In this document: positions 39,477 through 49,090 of the stretch, piece by piece | How positions within the stretch are numbered: the stretch's first letter is position 1 | Layout of the letters: each line of letters opens with the position of its first letter | Position numbers and translations under genes: made by a program | Notes under the pieces: generated by a model | What the model saw: the letters and a program-made list of their open reading frames with translations, nothing else | What the model was told of the DNA's origin: nothing | Database searches by the model: none | Assembly (NCBI RefSeq): GCF_001583415.1 | Contig: NZ_CP014475.1 | Coordinates: 1,798,001-1,862,000 of the forward strand | Reading direction: 5' to 3' | Origin: Mycolicibacterium phlei | GTDB lineage: Bacteria; Actinomycetota; Actinomycetes; Mycobacteriales; Mycobacteriaceae | Length of the DNA stretch: 64,000 bases

Positions 39477-40583
39477 GTGGATCCTGATCGTCAAGCCGAT
39501 ATCGCCGCCCTCGACGCCACCCTCACGACGGTGGAGCGGGTGGTCGACGTCGAGGGTCTGCGCGGCCGCATCGAGAAACTCGAGCACGAGGCGTCGGACC
39601 CGAACCTGTGGGACGACCAGGCGCGCGCGCAGAAGGTGACCAGCGACCTGTCGCACGCTCAGGGCGAGTTGCGCCGGGTCGAGGATCTGCGCCGTCGGCT
39701 CGACGATCTGCCGGTGCTCTACGAGCTGGCCGCCGAAGAGGGCGGTGCGGACGAGCTCGCCGAGGCCGACGCCGAGCTCAAGAAGCTGCGCGAGGACATC
39801 GAGGCGATGGAGGTCCGCACGCTGCTGTCCGGTGAGTACGACGAGCGCGAGGCCGTCGTGACGATCCGGTCGGGCGCCGGTGGCGTCGACGCCGCCGACT
39901 GGGCCGAGATGCTGATGCGGATGTACATCCGCTGGGCGGAGAAGCACAACTACTCCGTCGAGGTTCTCGACACCTCCTACGCCGAGGAGGCCGGCATCAA
40001 GAGCGCGACGTTCGTCGTGCACGCCCCGTTCGCCTACGGCACCCTCTCGGTCGAGCAGGGCACCCACCGGCTGGTGCGGATCAGCCCGTTCGACAACCAG
40101 AGCCGTCGCCAGACGTCGTTCGCCGACGTCGAGGTGCTGCCGGTGGTGGAGACCACCGACCACATCGACATTCCGGAAACCGATGTGCGCGTTGACGTCT
40201 ACCGTTCCAGCGGGCCGGGCGGCCAGTCGGTCAACACCACCGACTCGGCGGTCCGGTTGACCCACATCCCCACCGGGATCGTGGTGACCTGCCAGAACGA
40301 GAAGTCGCAGCTGCAGAACAAGATGTCGGCGATGCGCGTGCTGCAGGCGAAGCTGCTGGAGCGCAAACGTCAGGAGGAGCGCGCGGAGATGGACGCGCTC
40401 AAGGGCGACGGCGGCAGCTCGTGGGGCAACCAGATGCGCTCCTACGTCCTGCACCCCTACCAGATGGTCAAGGACCTGCGCACCGAGTACGAGGTGGGCA
40501 ACCCGTCCGCGGTGCTCGACGGCGACATCGACGGTTTCCTGGAAGCCGGAATCCGTTGGCGCAAAAGCCAAAGTGACGAGTAA
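39477..40583 (+). CDS. prfB: Peptide chain release factor 2
   Basis: 368 residues from GTG. The codon-recognition SPF tripeptide ([17 protein letters not shown]) and the GGQ motif ([20 protein letters not shown]) are intact. Unlike many bacterial prfB genes there is no in-frame early stop and thus no programmed frameshift. It terminates at UGA/UAA codons. First gene of the run prfB-mscS-(Rv3103c-like)-ftsE-ftsX-smpB. Confidence 0.98.
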   Translation: MDPDRQADIAALDATLTTVERVVDVEGLRGRIEKLEHEASDPNLWDDQARAQKVTSDLSHAQGELRRVEDLRRRLDDLPVLYELAAEEGGADELAEADAELKKLREDIEAMEVRTLLSGEYDEREAVVTIRSGAGGVDAADWAEMLMRMYIRWAEKHNYSVEVLDTSYAEEAGIKSATFVVHAPFAYGTLSVEQGTHRLVRISPFDNQSRRQTSFADVEVLPVVETTDHIDIPETDVRVDVYRSSGPGGQSVNTTDSAVRLTHIPTGIVVTCQNEKSQLQNKMSAMRVLQAKLLERKRQEERAEMDALKGDGGSSWGNQMRSYVLHPYQMVKDLRTEYEVGNPSAVLDGDIDGFLEAGIRWRKSQSDE

Positions 40584-40589
40584 CCCGAG

Positions 40590-41558
40590 ATGAGCAACAC
40601 CCTCCTCGCGCTGAACCTCGCCGAGAGCTGGCGCGGGTTCTGGGCCGGCGACATCGGCGTCTGGATCCTCGACCGCGGGGTGCGGATCGCGCTGCTGCTG
40701 ATCGGCGGTGTGCTGGCCGCCCGGTTCATCAACTGGAGCGCGGTCAAGGTGGTGCGTCGCCTGGACGCCGAGTACGAGGGCAGCGATCAGCTGGTGCGCT
40801 CGGAGACCACCAAGCACCGCCAAGCCGTCGCCTCGGTGATCTCCTGGGTGTCGGTGGCGCTGCTGTTCGTCGTCGTCGCGGTCGAGATCACCGACATCCT
40901 CGCGATACCCATCGGCTCGCTGGTCGCACCCGCCGCGGTGCTGGGCGCCGCGCTGGGTTTCGGTGCGCAGCGGCTGGTGCAGGATCTGCTGTCGGGATTC
41001 TTCATCATCACCGAAAAGCAGTACGGCTTCGGTGATCTGGTGGCGCTGACGGTGACCGGCGTGTCCACGCCCGCGGAGGGCACCGTCGAGGACGTCACGC
41101 TGCGCGTCACCAAGCTGCGCTCCAGCGAGGGCGAGATGATGACGATCCCCAACGGGCAGATCGTCAAATCGGTGAACCTGTCCAAGGATTGGGCGCGTGC
41201 GGTCATCGACATCCCGGTGCCGGCGTCGGCCGACCTCAACCAGGTCAACGAACTGCTGCACGAGGTCGCCGACAGCGCCCTGCAGGACAAGTGGCTGCGC
41301 GACCTGCTGCTCGACGCCCCGCAGCTGATGGGTGTGGAGAGCATCGAACTCGACACCGTGAACCTGCGGATGGTGGCCCGCACGCTGCCCGGTAAGCAGT
41401 TCGAGGTGGGCCGCCGGCTGCGCGTGCTGGTGATCCGGGCGCTGCGCCGCGGCGGCATCCTGTCGCCCGCCGACGAGCACACGCCGATGGTCGCGGCCAT
41501 CCCGCACCCGGCCAGGGTCCCCGACGACCAGGCCAAGAGCGCGGAGCACAAACAGTGA
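40590..41558 (+). CDS. MscS-type mechanosensitive ion channel
   Basis: 322 residues: three hydrophobic segments in the first 150 residues, with the pore helix [31 protein letters not shown] (MscS TM3 pattern of Ala/Gly) followed by the beta-domain [33 protein letters not shown]. It releases solutes under hypo-osmotic stress. 6 nt after prfB; syntenic with Rv3104c. Confidence 0.94.
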   Translation: MSNTLLALNLAESWRGFWAGDIGVWILDRGVRIALLLIGGVLAARFINWSAVKVVRRLDAEYEGSDQLVRSETTKHRQAVASVISWVSVALLFVVVAVEITDILAIPIGSLVAPAAVLGAALGFGAQRLVQDLLSGFFIITEKQYGFGDLVALTVTGVSTPAEGTVEDVTLRVTKLRSSEGEMMTIPNGQIVKSVNLSKDWARAVIDIPVPASADLNQVNELLHEVADSALQDKWLRDLLLDAPQLMGVESIELDTVNLRMVARTLPGKQFEVGRRLRVLVIRALRRGGILSPADEHTPMVAAIPHPARVPDDQAKSAEHKQ

Positions 41559-42067
41559 AGCTGGACGGCTGGCTCAAGGCGCGGCTGGGCCGGATGCGGG
41601 TGTCGACGATCGTGCTGATCGTCGCGTTCATCGCGCTGTTCTGGGTGAACCAGACGTTCCAGCCGGCGCCCACGCCGCAGCCCGATCCCGCGACGGTGGT
41701 GCCGCCGGGGTTCGTGCCCGACCCCAACTACACCTGGGTGCCGCGCACCAATGTGCGCAGGCCCAAGGAGCCCGACTACACGAGCACCACCACGACCACG
41801 ACGCCGACCACCACCGAGACGACGACGCCGACCACGCTGCCCACCACGACCCCCACCACGCCGACGCCGTCACCCGGCCCGACCGACGTGCCCGGCGTGC
41901 CGCCGGTCGTCACCACCGTGATCGACCCCGACGGGATCGGGCCGATGCCACCGACCACCCAGACCATCACGCCGACGACGCCGGAGCCGCCGCCGCAGCT
42001 GCCCGGATTGCCGCAGCTTCCGCAGGTGTTCCCACCGTCACCGGCCACGCCGGTTGCGCCGGGATAG
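41555..42067 (+). CDS. Membrane-anchored Thr/Pro-rich protein (Rv3103c-like)
   Basis: 170 residues. One membrane helix at about 17-32 ([16 protein letters not shown]), then a low-complexity extracytoplasmic tail dominated by threonine and proline (runs of T separated by P and E, residues 70-170). Such tails are typical of cell-wall-spanning stalks and possible O-mannosylation targets. Overlaps mscS by 4 nt. Its place between mscS and ftsE is conserved in M. tuberculosis; function unknown. Confidence 0.85.
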   Translation: MKLDGWLKARLGRMRVSTIVLIVAFIALFWVNQTFQPAPTPQPDPATVVPPGFVPDPNYTWVPRTNVRRPKEPDYTSTTTTTTPTTTETTTPTTLPTTTPTTPTPSPGPTDVPGVPPVVTTVIDPDGIGPMPPTTQTITPTTPEPPPQLPGLPQLPQVFPPSPATPVAPG

Positions 42068-42085
42068 AAAACCCGCCGACACCGC

Positions 42086-42091
42086 TACACT
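42086..42091 (+). promoter_or_regulatory. Candidate -10 element of ftsE
   Basis: TACACT lies 8 nt before a GTG (42100) and 11 nt before the ATG (42103) of ftsE, in the only sizeable gap (35 bp) of this gene run. An internal promoter is plausible. Confidence 0.35.
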
Positions 42092-42102
42092 GGCGTGCCG
42101 TG

Positions 42103-42792
42103 ATGATCACCCTCAACAATGTGACGAAGCAGTACAAGTCGTCTGCGCGTCCCGCGCTGGACAACGTGTCGCTGCAGATCGACAAGGGTGAGTTCGTCTT
42201 TCTCATCGGTCCGTCGGGTTCGGGCAAGTCGACGTTCATGCGGTTGCTGCTGGCCGAGGAGACCCCGACCTCCGGCGACATTCAGGTGTCGAAGTTCCAC
42301 GTCAACAAGCTGCACGGCCGCCACATCCCGGCGCTGCGGCAGGTGCTCGGCTGCGTGTTCCAGGACTTCCGGCTGCTCCAGCAGAAGACCGTCTTCGAGA
42401 ACGTGGCGTTCGCGCTGGAGGTGATCGGCAAGCGCGCCGACACCATCAACCGGGTGGTGCCCGAGGTGCTGGAGATGGTCGGCCTGTCCGGCAAGGCCAA
42501 CCGGCTGCCGCACGAGCTGTCCGGCGGTGAGCAGCAGCGCGTCGCGATCGCCCGCGCGTTCGTCAACCGGCCGCTGGTGCTGCTCGCCGACGAGCCGACC
42601 GGCAACCTGGACCCCGAGACCAGCAAGGACATCATGGATCTGCTCGAGCGGATCAACCGCACCGGCACGACGGTGCTGATGGCCACCCATGACCACCACA
42701 TCGTCGACTCCATGCGTCAGCGGGTCGTCGAACTCGAACTCGGCCGGCTGGTCCGCGATGAACAGCGCGGCGTCTACGGAATGGATCGCTAG
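42103..42792 (+). CDS. ftsE: Cell division ATP-binding protein FtsE
   Basis: 229 residues, an ABC ATPase: Walker [11 protein letters not shown]-loop [14 protein letters not shown], signature LSGGEQQR, Walker [14 protein letters not shown]-loop ATHDH. With FtsX it couples the divisome to cell wall hydrolases (RipC in mycobacteria). An alternative GTG start 3 nt upstream exists. Stop and ftsX start share one base (TAGTG). Confidence 0.97.
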   Translation: MITLNNVTKQYKSSARPALDNVSLQIDKGEFVFLIGPSGSGKSTFMRLLLAEETPTSGDIQVSKFHVNKLHGRHIPALRQVLGCVFQDFRLLQQKTVFENVAFALEVIGKRADTINRVVPEVLEMVGLSGKANRLPHELSGGEQQRVAIARAFVNRPLVLLADEPTGNLDPETSKDIMDLLERINRTGTTVLMATHDHHIVDSMRQRVVELELGRLVRDEQRGVYGMDR

Positions 42793-43688
42793 TGCGCTTC
42801 GGCTTCCTCATCAACGAAGTCCTCACCGGATTTCGTCGCAACGTCACCATGACCGTCGCGATGATCCTGACGACGGCGATCTCGATCGGCCTGTTCGGCG
42901 GCGGCCTGCTGGTGCTGCGGCTGGCCGACCAGTCGCGCCAGATCTATCTGGACCGTGTGGAGAGCCAGGTCTTTCTGACCAACGACGTCTCCGCCAACGA
43001 CCCGACCTGCGACGCCGATCCGTGCAAGGCGCTGCGCACGATGATCGAGGAGCGCGACGACGTGCGCTCGGTGCGGTTCCTCAACCGCGACGAGGCCTAC
43101 GAGGACGCGATCCGGAAGTTCCCGCAGTACAAGGACGTCGCGGGCCGCGAGGCGTTCCCGGCGTCGTTCATCGTCAAGCTCGAGGACCCGGAGAGGCACA
43201 AGGACTTCGACGACGCGATGGTCGGCCAGCCCGGTGTGCTCAACGTGCTCAACCAGAAGGATCTGATCGACCGGCTGTTCGCGGTGCTCGACGGCATCAG
43301 CAACGCCGCGTTCGCGGTGGCGCTGGTGCAGGCCATCGGCGCGATCCTGTTGATCGCCAACATGGTTCAAGTCGCGGCCTACACCCGGCGCACCGAGATC
43401 GGCATCATGCGCCTGGTCGGCGCCAGCCGCTGGTACACGCAGCTGCCGTTCCTGGTCGAGGCGATGCTGGCGGCCCTGATCGGTGTCGTGATCGCGATCA
43501 TCGGGCTGATCGTGGTGCGGGCGGCGTTCCTGGAGAACGCGCTCGACCAGTTCTATCAGGCGAACCTGATCGCCAAGGTCGACTACGCTGACATCCTGTA
43601 CTTCAGCGCCCCGCTGATGCTGTTCCTGGGGTTGGCGATGTCGGGGATCACGGCGTACATCACCCTGCGGCTCTACATCCGAAGGTAG
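42792..43688 (+). CDS. ftsX: Cell division membrane protein FtsX
   Basis: 298 residues from GTG. Four membrane helices: one at about 20-45, then an extracellular domain of about 130 residues with two cysteines ([11 protein letters not shown]), then three C-terminal helices. Ends in IRR. The extracellular loop contacts the peptidoglycan hydrolase. Family motif [28 protein letters not shown] is clear. Confidence 0.97.
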   Translation: MRFGFLINEVLTGFRRNVTMTVAMILTTAISIGLFGGGLLVLRLADQSRQIYLDRVESQVFLTNDVSANDPTCDADPCKALRTMIEERDDVRSVRFLNRDEAYEDAIRKFPQYKDVAGREAFPASFIVKLEDPERHKDFDDAMVGQPGVLNVLNQKDLIDRLFAVLDGISNAAFAVALVQAIGAILLIANMVQVAAYTRRTEIGIMRLVGASRWYTQLPFLVEAMLAALIGVVIAIIGLIVVRAAFLENALDQFYQANLIAKVDYADILYFSAPLMLFLGLAMSGITAYITLRLYIRR

Positions 43689-43692
43689 CCGG

Positions 43693-44193
43693 ATGGCGAA
43701 GAAGCCCAAGAAGGAAGACCCGGCGAAGGCCAACAACAAGGTCGTCGCCACCAACCGGCGGGCCCGGCACAACTACACGATCCTGGACACCTACGAGGCC
43801 GGGATCCAGTTGGTCGGCACCGAGGTCAAGAGCCTGCGCGAGGGCCAGGCGTCGCTGGCCGACGCGTTCGCCACCATCGACGACGGCGAGGTGTGGCTGC
43901 GCAATGTCCACATCCCGGAGTACCACCACGGCACCTGGACCAACCACGCGCCGCGGCGCAACCGCAAGCTGCTGCTGCACCGCAAGCAGATCGACCAGCT
44001 GATGGGCCGGGTGCGTGACGGCAACCTCACCCTGGTGCCGCTGTCGCTGTACTTCAAGGACGGCAAGGTCAAGGTGGAGCTGGCGCTGGCCCGCGGTAAG
44101 GAGGCCCGCGACAAGCGGCAGGACCTGGCGCGCCGCGACGCCGAGCGCGAGATCATCCGCGAGTTGGGCCGTCGCGCTAAGGGCCGCACCTGA
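43693..44193 (+). CDS. smpB: SsrA-binding protein SmpB
   Basis: 166 residues: [39 protein letters not shown] core, [25 protein letters not shown], and a basic C-terminal tail ([31 protein letters not shown]) that reads the empty mRNA channel. It works with the tmRNA gene found 2.2 kb downstream. Confidence 0.98.
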   Translation: MAKKPKKEDPAKANNKVVATNRRARHNYTILDTYEAGIQLVGTEVKSLREGQASLADAFATIDDGEVWLRNVHIPEYHHGTWTNHAPRRNRKLLLHRKQIDQLMGRVRDGNLTLVPLSLYFKDGKVKVELALARGKEARDKRQDLARRDAEREIIRELGRRAKGRT

Positions 44194-45038
44194 CCGGAAT
44201 CGTCCTGGCGCTGGCCTCGGCGCTGGGATACGGGATCAGTGACTTCGTCGGCGGGCTGGCGTCCCGCCGCGTCGCCGCGCTGCGCGTGGTGCTGGTGTCG
44301 TATCCGCTGGCGCTGGTCATGCTCGCGGTGCTGGCGGCGGTGGTCGGCGGGGACGTCACCGGTGACGCACTGCTGTGGGGCGCCCTGTGCGGGGTGTCGC
44401 AGGCGTTCGGGGTGTGGTGGTTCTACGCGGCGCTGGGCGCCGGACCGATCTCGGTGGTGTCGCCGCTGACGGCGGTGCTGGTCGCCGGGTTGCCGGTCGG
44501 TGTGGGGCTGGCGATGGGGGAGCGGCCCGGGATGATCGCGCTGGTAGGCATCGTCGTGGCGATGGTCGCGGTGGTGCTGGTCAGCCGGGAGGCCACCGAC
44601 GAGGACGTCGTCACGCACCGGTTCACCCCGAAGGTGGCGTGGCTGACGGTCGGCTCGGGCGTGCTGTTCGGGCTCAACTTCGTGCTCATAGACCAGGCGC
44701 CGGTGGAGGCGAAGCTGTGGCCGCTGGTGTTCGCACGGGCCTCGGCGACCACGCTGGTGCTGCTGATCGCGCTGGTCAGCCGGAATTTCCGGGTGCCGTC
44801 GGGGCAGCCGCTGAAGTTGGCGGTGCTGGCGGCGTTCCTCGACGTCGGGGCCAACATCGCGATGCTGCTGGCGCTGCAGGCGTCGCTGCTGTCGCTGGCC
44901 GGGGTGCTGATGTCGCTGTACCCGGCGGCGACGGTGCTGCTGGCGATCGTGCTGCTGCGGGAGCGGGTGACCCGCGCACAGGTGGTGGGCATGGTGTTGG
45001 CGCTGGCGGCCGTCGCGATGATCACCGCGGGCCGGTAG
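44190..45038 (+). CDS. EamA/DMT family transporter, probably starting at CTG
   Basis: About 282 residues with ten hydrophobic helices arranged as two EamA repeats. The family N-terminus [27 protein letters not shown] is encoded only if translation starts at the CTG (44190) overlapping the smpB stop as CTGA; an in-frame stop at 44178 excludes anything further upstream, and the first ATG/GTG/TTG in frame is the GTG at 44286, which would remove the first helix. Likely a metabolite exporter or importer; substrate unknown. Confidence 0.8.
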   Translation: MTGIVLALASALGYGISDFVGGLASRRVAALRVVLVSYPLALVMLAVLAAVVGGDVTGDALLWGALCGVSQAFGVWWFYAALGAGPISVVSPLTAVLVAGLPVGVGLAMGERPGMIALVGIVVAMVAVVLVSREATDEDVVTHRFTPKVAWLTVGSGVLFGLNFVLIDQAPVEAKLWPLVFARASATTLVLLIALVSRNFRVPSGQPLKLAVLAAFLDVGANIAMLLALQASLLSLAGVLMSLYPAATVLLAIVLLRERVTRAQVVGMVLALAAVAMITAGR

Positions 45039-45138
45039 GCCGGCGAATCGGCACCGCCGGCCGGTAGGCCGGCGAACAGGCACCGCCGGCCGGTAGGCCG
45101 GCGAACAGGCACCGCGGGCCGGTAGGTCCGCGAACAGG
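45023..45138. repeat. Four tandem 29-bp units forming hairpins
   Basis: Contiguous units of 29 bp start at 45023, 45052, 45081 and 45110. Each contains GCCGGTAGGCCGGC or a variant, and units 2-3 can fold as GCCGGCC-GGTA-GGCCGGC. The first unit overlaps the last 16 nt of the EamA gene and includes its stop. Unit 4 is the most diverged. No spacers, so not CRISPR; it is a VNTR/MIRU-like array. Confidence 0.85.
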
Positions 45139-45207
45139 CGTCCTTGCCTTTGTAAAGAAACCGGGTAGGTTCCGACGTGATGGTCAATTAGCGAGAGGAG
45201 CCGGGCC

Positions 45208-46311
45208 GTGGGCCGCGCACGCGACTACGACATCGTCATCGGGAACCTGCCGACCGGGCCGCACAACGCCATCACCGACGTCGACGGCGTGCGCGTCGGA
45301 CACACGACGCTGATCTCCGGATCGGGGCCCCGTCACCCCGGCCACGGGCCGGTCCGCACCGGCGTGACCGTGGTGATCCCGCGCGACGAGCCGTGGAACC
45401 GGCCGCTGTTCGCCGCGCCGCACCGCCTCAACGGCAACGGCGAGCTCACCGGTCAGCACTGGGTCGCCGAGTCTGGCCAGCTCACCAGCTTCATCGGCCT
45501 GACCAACACTCACAGCCTGGGGGTGGTGCGCGACGCGCTGATCGCCCACGAGAAGAGTGTGCGGGGCGATGAGTTCTTCTTCTCGCTACCGGTGGTAGGG
45601 GAGACCTGCGACGGAATCCTCAACGACCTGAACGGCTTTCACGTCCGGCCTGAACACGTCGAGGCGGCCATCGCCAACGCCGCCGGCGGCCCGGTAGCGG
45701 AGGGCGCTGTCGGCGGCGGCACCGGCATGATCGCCCACGGTTACAAGGGCGGCATCGGGACGTCGTCGCGGGTGGTGGGCGACTACACCGTCGGCGTGTT
45801 GGTGCAGGCCAACCACGGCGCGCGGGAGCGGCTGATGATCGACGGGGTCCCCGTCGGGCGGTTGCTGCCGCCTCCGCCGACGCCGGTGATCATGCCGGGC
45901 CAGCCGCCGGAGGGCACCGGGTCGATCATCGTGCTGGTCGCCACCGACGCGCCGCTGATCCCGACGCAGTGCGCGAGGCTGGCGCAACGCGCGGCGCTGG
46001 GCATCGCCCGCACCGGCGGTGCCGGGGAGAACGGCAGCGGCGACATCGCGTTCTGCTTCTCCACCGGCAACGTCATCGCGGGCGACTTCGCCGCCGAGCC
46101 CGGCCCAGACGTGGCCGAGGTCAAGGTGCTGGCCAACCGGCTGATCGACGGCCTGTTCTACGCGACGATCGAGGCCACCGAGGAGGCGATCATCAACGCG
46201 ATGTTCGCAGCGGAGACGATGGAGGGGCCCGACGGTCTGGTGGTGCACGCCCTGCCGCGCGAGGAGGCCGCCGACCTGGTCCGACGGTTCCGTTCGCAGG
46301 CGGGCGGGTAG
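45208..46311 (+). CDS. P1 (S58) family peptidase, DmpA/BapA-like
   Basis: 367 residues, an N-terminal-nucleophile autoprocessing peptidase: GPHNAITDVDGVRVGHTTLI at the start, VVGETCDGILNDLNG, AVGGGTGMIAHGYKGGIGTSSR, and the processing site AGENGSGDIAFCFSTGN where cleavage before Ser would expose the catalytic residue. Members hydrolyse beta-aminopeptides, D-Ala amides or N-terminal amino acids. GTG start preceded by GAGAGGAG. Stands alone between the 29-bp repeats and ssrA. Confidence 0.92.
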   Translation: MGRARDYDIVIGNLPTGPHNAITDVDGVRVGHTTLISGSGPRHPGHGPVRTGVTVVIPRDEPWNRPLFAAPHRLNGNGELTGQHWVAESGQLTSFIGLTNTHSLGVVRDALIAHEKSVRGDEFFFSLPVVGETCDGILNDLNGFHVRPEHVEAAIANAAGGPVAEGAVGGGTGMIAHGYKGGIGTSSRVVGDYTVGVLVQANHGARERLMIDGVPVGRLLPPPPTPVIMPGQPPEGTGSIIVLVATDAPLIPTQCARLAQRAALGIARTGGAGENGSGDIAFCFSTGNVIAGDFAAEPGPDVAEVKVLANRLIDGLFYATIEATEEAIINAMFAAETMEGPDGLVVHALPREEAADLVRRFRSQAGG

Positions 46312-46422
46312 GCGCGCCGGGAATTGTCGTCGGCGGGAATTATTCGGTGGAGTCCGCCGTTGGAGATGACGTACCATGAGTGGTCCCGCCACAAGCGGGG
46401 TGCTGTTTCGACAACTCAACAA

Positions 46423-46788
46423 GGGGCTGAACGGTTTCGACTTCGAGCATCGAATCAAGGGAAGCGTGCCGGTGCAGGCAAGAGACCACCGTAAGCGTCG
46501 TTGCGACTAATTAAGCGCCGATTCTCATCAGCGCGACTACGCTCTCGCTGCCTAAGCGACAGCTAGTCCGTCAGGCCGGGAACTCCCTCGTCCCGGATCC
46601 TGGCGTCGCCTAGAGGGATCCACCGCTGAGTCCGGTCGCGGGACTCAGCGGGACACCAAACAGCGACTGGGATCGTCCTCCTGACTTGTTCGCGTGATCA
46701 GGAGATCCGAGTAACGACATAGCGAACTGCGCACGGAGAAGCCTTGAGGGAATGCCGTAGGACCCGGGTTCAATTCCCGGCAGCTCCA
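46423..46788 (+). ncRNA. ssrA: Transfer-messenger RNA (tmRNA)
   Basis: The 5' end GGGGCTGAACGGTTTCGAC and 3' end CAGCTCCA pair as the acceptor stem, and the T-arm GGGTTCAATTCCC is present. The tag reading frame (46517-46555) encodes ADSHQRDYALAA and a TAA stop, the standard mycobacterial tag. About 366 nt. The CCA end is not encoded: the genome reads CGA after the discriminator A, so it would have to be added post-transcriptionally. It rescues stalled ribosomes with SmpB. TACCAT at 46372-46377 is a weak -10 candidate. Confidence 0.97.
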
Positions 46789-46789
46789 C
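46782..46789 (+). other. Candidate attL core at the ssrA 3' end
   Basis: AGCTCCAC at the tmRNA 3' terminus recurs at 54609-54616. Directly downstream begins island DNA with a recombinase gene. See the attR entry. Confidence 0.45.
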
Positions 46790-46816
46790 GAATCGAGTAC
46801 AGACAACTTCATATTT

Positions 46817-46891
46817 GAGACCTCCTTGCCGACAGCAAAAAGTGTCATACCTGTGGAGTACCACTAGTGGACAAGTCGGTGAGGAGGTCTC
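46817..46891. promoter_or_regulatory. Long inverted repeat in the integrase leader
   Basis: GAGACCTCCTTGCCGAC (46817-46833) pairs with GTCGGTGAGGAGGTCTC (46875-46891) at 15 of 17 positions. The right arm contains the GAGGAGGT ribosome binding site of the recombinase gene. A perfect palindrome CCACTAGTGG lies inside (46861-46870). Could be an RBS-masking hairpin or recombinase arm sites. Confidence 0.5.
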
Positions 46892-46894
46892 TTC

Positions 46895-47332
46895 ATGCGG
46901 ATAGTCGTGGTCCAGAGAAGTGCTCGTGCCGGCGAAGTACTCAGCCCTCCCGACGATGCGGCGTCGCTCCCGTGGTCGACGGTCGTGCAGACACTCGATC
47001 GACACGACATCCCGGACGGCCTGCCGTTCATCGTCGACGACGACGGCTCGCTGACCGGCTGCGAGCGACTCAACACGTACCTGCTCACCGCGTGGCGTCA
47101 ACGCGCCTACGACCTCGACAGCCTCCGGAGCTTCCACGCCCACCACCTCGCCCGGTTGCTGCGGTTCGTCCGGGAGCGCCGCGGCGGGGAATTGGTAGAC
47201 CTCACCGACACCACGACCGAGGACCTGACCGCTTACCGCGATGCCCGCCAGCAGGAAGTCCAAGACACCACGCTGGCTACCGAATTCGGCTGTTTGATCC
47301 GCCCCGGCATGTCGGGAGGTTCTCTTATCTGA
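46895..47332 (+). pseudogene. Tyrosine recombinase (integrase), N-terminal fragment cut by IS3-type element
   Basis: About 133 native residues from ATG 46895 (MRIVVVQRSARAGEVLSPP) with a good GAGGAGGT site. The segment DLDSLRSFHAHHLARLLRFVRERRGG...TTTEDLTAYRDARQQ has the pattern of the SAM-like core-binding domain of site-specific integrases. The frame enters the IS at about 47296 and stops soon after; the catalytic R-H-R-Y domain is lost. Location immediately after ssrA, a classic integration site, supports the call. Confidence 0.65.
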
Positions 47333-47632
47333 GTGCCTCCTCGGCATGAGGGTGCCGTTGGCGATGGTAGTAGAGCGCTTCGGCCCGATCGGGGGTCAGG
47401 TCCTGGCAGTAGCCGTTGGGTCGCTGACGGTTGTAGAAGGCCACCCATTCGGCGGTCCCCAGCGCCAGTTCGGTGGCACCGGGATAGAGCGGCTGGCGGT
47501 CGATGAGTTCGGTCTTGTAGCTGCTGTTCACCGATTCGGCCAGAGCATTATCGAAACTATCCCCGACGGATCCGACTGAAGGCAGGATCCCCTCAGCGGC
47601 CAGACGTTCGGTGAACGCGACCGCGGTGTATT
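47325..47632 (-). pseudogene. IS3-family transposase OrfB, C-terminal part
   Basis: Reads YTAVAFTERLAAEGILPS, VGDSFDNALAESVNSSYKTE and ends YNRQRPNGYCQDLTPDRAEALYY...EEALR. It carries the third acidic residue of the DDE site (in NALAES) and the YN-RPN ending of IS3 OrfB. Separated from its N-terminal part by the IS30-family insertion, so inactive. Confidence 0.85.
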
Positions 47633-49090
47633 TTGGGCGGATTCAATCGGTGGTCGCAACACCGGCTTGATGAAGTGAGTGTAGGTGTTCGGCGAAGGCT
47701 TCCGCGGGAGTGCGCCAGCCGAGGGTTTTCCGCGGCCTGGTGTTGAGGGTATGGGCGATCGCTGCCACGTCCTCGGCCGACCATCTTGAGAGGTCGGTCC
47801 CTTTTGGAAAGTATTGGCGTAACAGGCCATTGGTGTTCTCATTGGTACCGCGCTGCCACGGACTCTTCGGATCAGCGAAGAACACCTTGACTCCGGAGGC
47901 GACCGAGAACTGGGCGTGCGCCGACAGTTCCTTGCCCCGGTCCCAGGTCAACGACCGACGCAGTTGCGCGGGCAACGTGGTGATCGTCTGTTCCAGAGCG
48001 TTGGCCATCGTGATGGCGCCATAGCCGGCCAACGCCGGCCCGTTCTTGGTCCGCGGAATTATCCCGTAACCAACTTCACGTGGCAGATGGACCAGCATGG
48101 TGAACCGGCTGCTGCGCTCGACCAGCGTGCCGATTGCACTGCGCTGCAAGCCAATCAGGAGATCACCCTCCCAATGTCCGGGAACAGCGCGATCATCGAC
48201 CTCGGGTGGGCGTTGGCTGATCAACGTCTCAGGGGTGACATGGGCCCACGCCTTGGACCGCGTTCGTGCCCGCGGTACCCGCAGTGCCCGGCCTCGGCGC
48301 AGGCAGCTGACCAGATCCCGCTTCAGCGCACCGCGAGATTCGACGTACAGCGCTTGATAGATGGCCTCGTGGCTGATCCGCATAGTCACATCATCGGGGA
48401 AGTCCAGCGGGAGCCGTCGAGCGATCTGTTCTGGACTCCATGCCTGCACCCAGGCCCGATCACCCCGGTGCGGCTTGTTGCGTCCCTTCCACGGGGCGGC
48501 GGCGGGACCGACGATGACCTGGCCATCAGCGCCGCGAACGACGCCGGACAGTTTGTCCTGGACGTACTGACGCAGCCGGTCGTTGCTAACGAGCTTGGCG
48601 GTCTTGGGGCGGCGGGCGCGCCGCTCGGCGTGCCACTGCGCAGTGGAGGCCTTATAGTCGAGTCGATAGGTGCGGGTCGAGGCATTGCGGCGCAACTCCC
48701 GTGAGATGGTCGACGGTGCACGCTTGAGCCGCCGGGCGATCTCACGCACCCCGGCGCCCTGGGCGCGCCATAACGCGATGTTCTCACGTTCATCCGAGGA
48801 CAGGTAACGTCCCGAAACTGTTTCTGGCAAGCATGGATTCACTCCACCAGCGTGACGGAACCAGCGGAACCCAACCGGCGACGACACGCCCGCTTCGGCA
48901 GCGGCGTCCTCAGTCATAGCCCCCGCAGCGATCGCCGCCCAGAACCTCACCCGATCCTGACGCCACGCCACCGACGGCCGACCCGGAGACGGAATCTGTC
49001 CCCGATACAACCGAACCGCCCGCTGCCGATCCAACACACCCATTCCACACCTCCATAATCGAGGTGTTGCGACGATCAGTTGAATCCGCC
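47633..49090 (-). mobile_element. IS30-family insertion sequence inserted in IS3 orfB
   Basis: About 1.46 kb with terminal repeats that match at 24 of 28 positions (both begin GGCGGATTCAA and end GTCGCAACACC). Insertion falls between the Gln and Tyr codons of the IS3 SQYT motif. Flanks are compatible with a 2-bp (AA) target duplication. Exact left boundary (47633 or 47636) is uncertain. Confidence 0.85.
47643..49043 (-). CDS. IS30-family transposase
   Basis: 466 residues from ATG 49043 (MGVLDRQRAVRLYRGQ). N-terminal HTH GAGVREIARRLKRAPSTISRELRRN, then the DDE core: GHWEGDLLIG (first Asp), TWDRGKELSAHAQFS (second Asp) and NENTNGLLRQYFPKGTDLS (Glu). All three catalytic residues and both IRs are intact, so the element may still be mobile. 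Confidence 0.93.
   Translation of the reverse strand: MGVLDRQRAVRLYRGQIPSPGRPSVAWRQDRVRFWAAIAAGAMTEDAAAEAGVSSPVGFRWFRHAGGVNPCLPETVSGRYLSSDERENIALWRAQGAGVREIARRLKRAPSTISRELRRNASTRTYRLDYKASTAQWHAERRARRPKTAKLVSNDRLRQYVQDKLSGVVRGADGQVIVGPAAAPWKGRNKPHRGDRAWVQAWSPEQIARRLPLDFPDDVTMRISHEAIYQALYVESRGALKRDLVSCLRRGRALRVPRARTRSKAWAHVTPETLISQRPPEVDDRAVPGHWEGDLLIGLQRSAIGTLVERSSRFTMLVHLPREVGYGIIPRTKNGPALAGYGAITMANALEQTITTLPAQLRRSLTWDRGKELSAHAQFSVASGVKVFFADPKSPWQRGTNENTNGLLRQYFPKGTDLSRWSAEDVAAIAHTLNTRPRKTLGWRTPAEAFAEHLHSLHQAGVATTD

Noticed and set aside
39048..41549. 833-aa minus-strand open frame across prfB and mscS
   Set aside because: Antisense of clearly functional genes; composition (Arg, His, Gly, Gln rich) is typical of a GC-rich shadow frame.
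45023..45138. Possible CRISPR array
   Set aside because: The 29-bp units are contiguous with no unique spacers and no cas genes nearby; a tandem repeat explains it.
46610..47347. Minus-strand 245-aa frame across the ssrA 3' end and the integrase fragment
   Set aside because: Overlaps tmRNA and the integrase reading frame and shows no motif.
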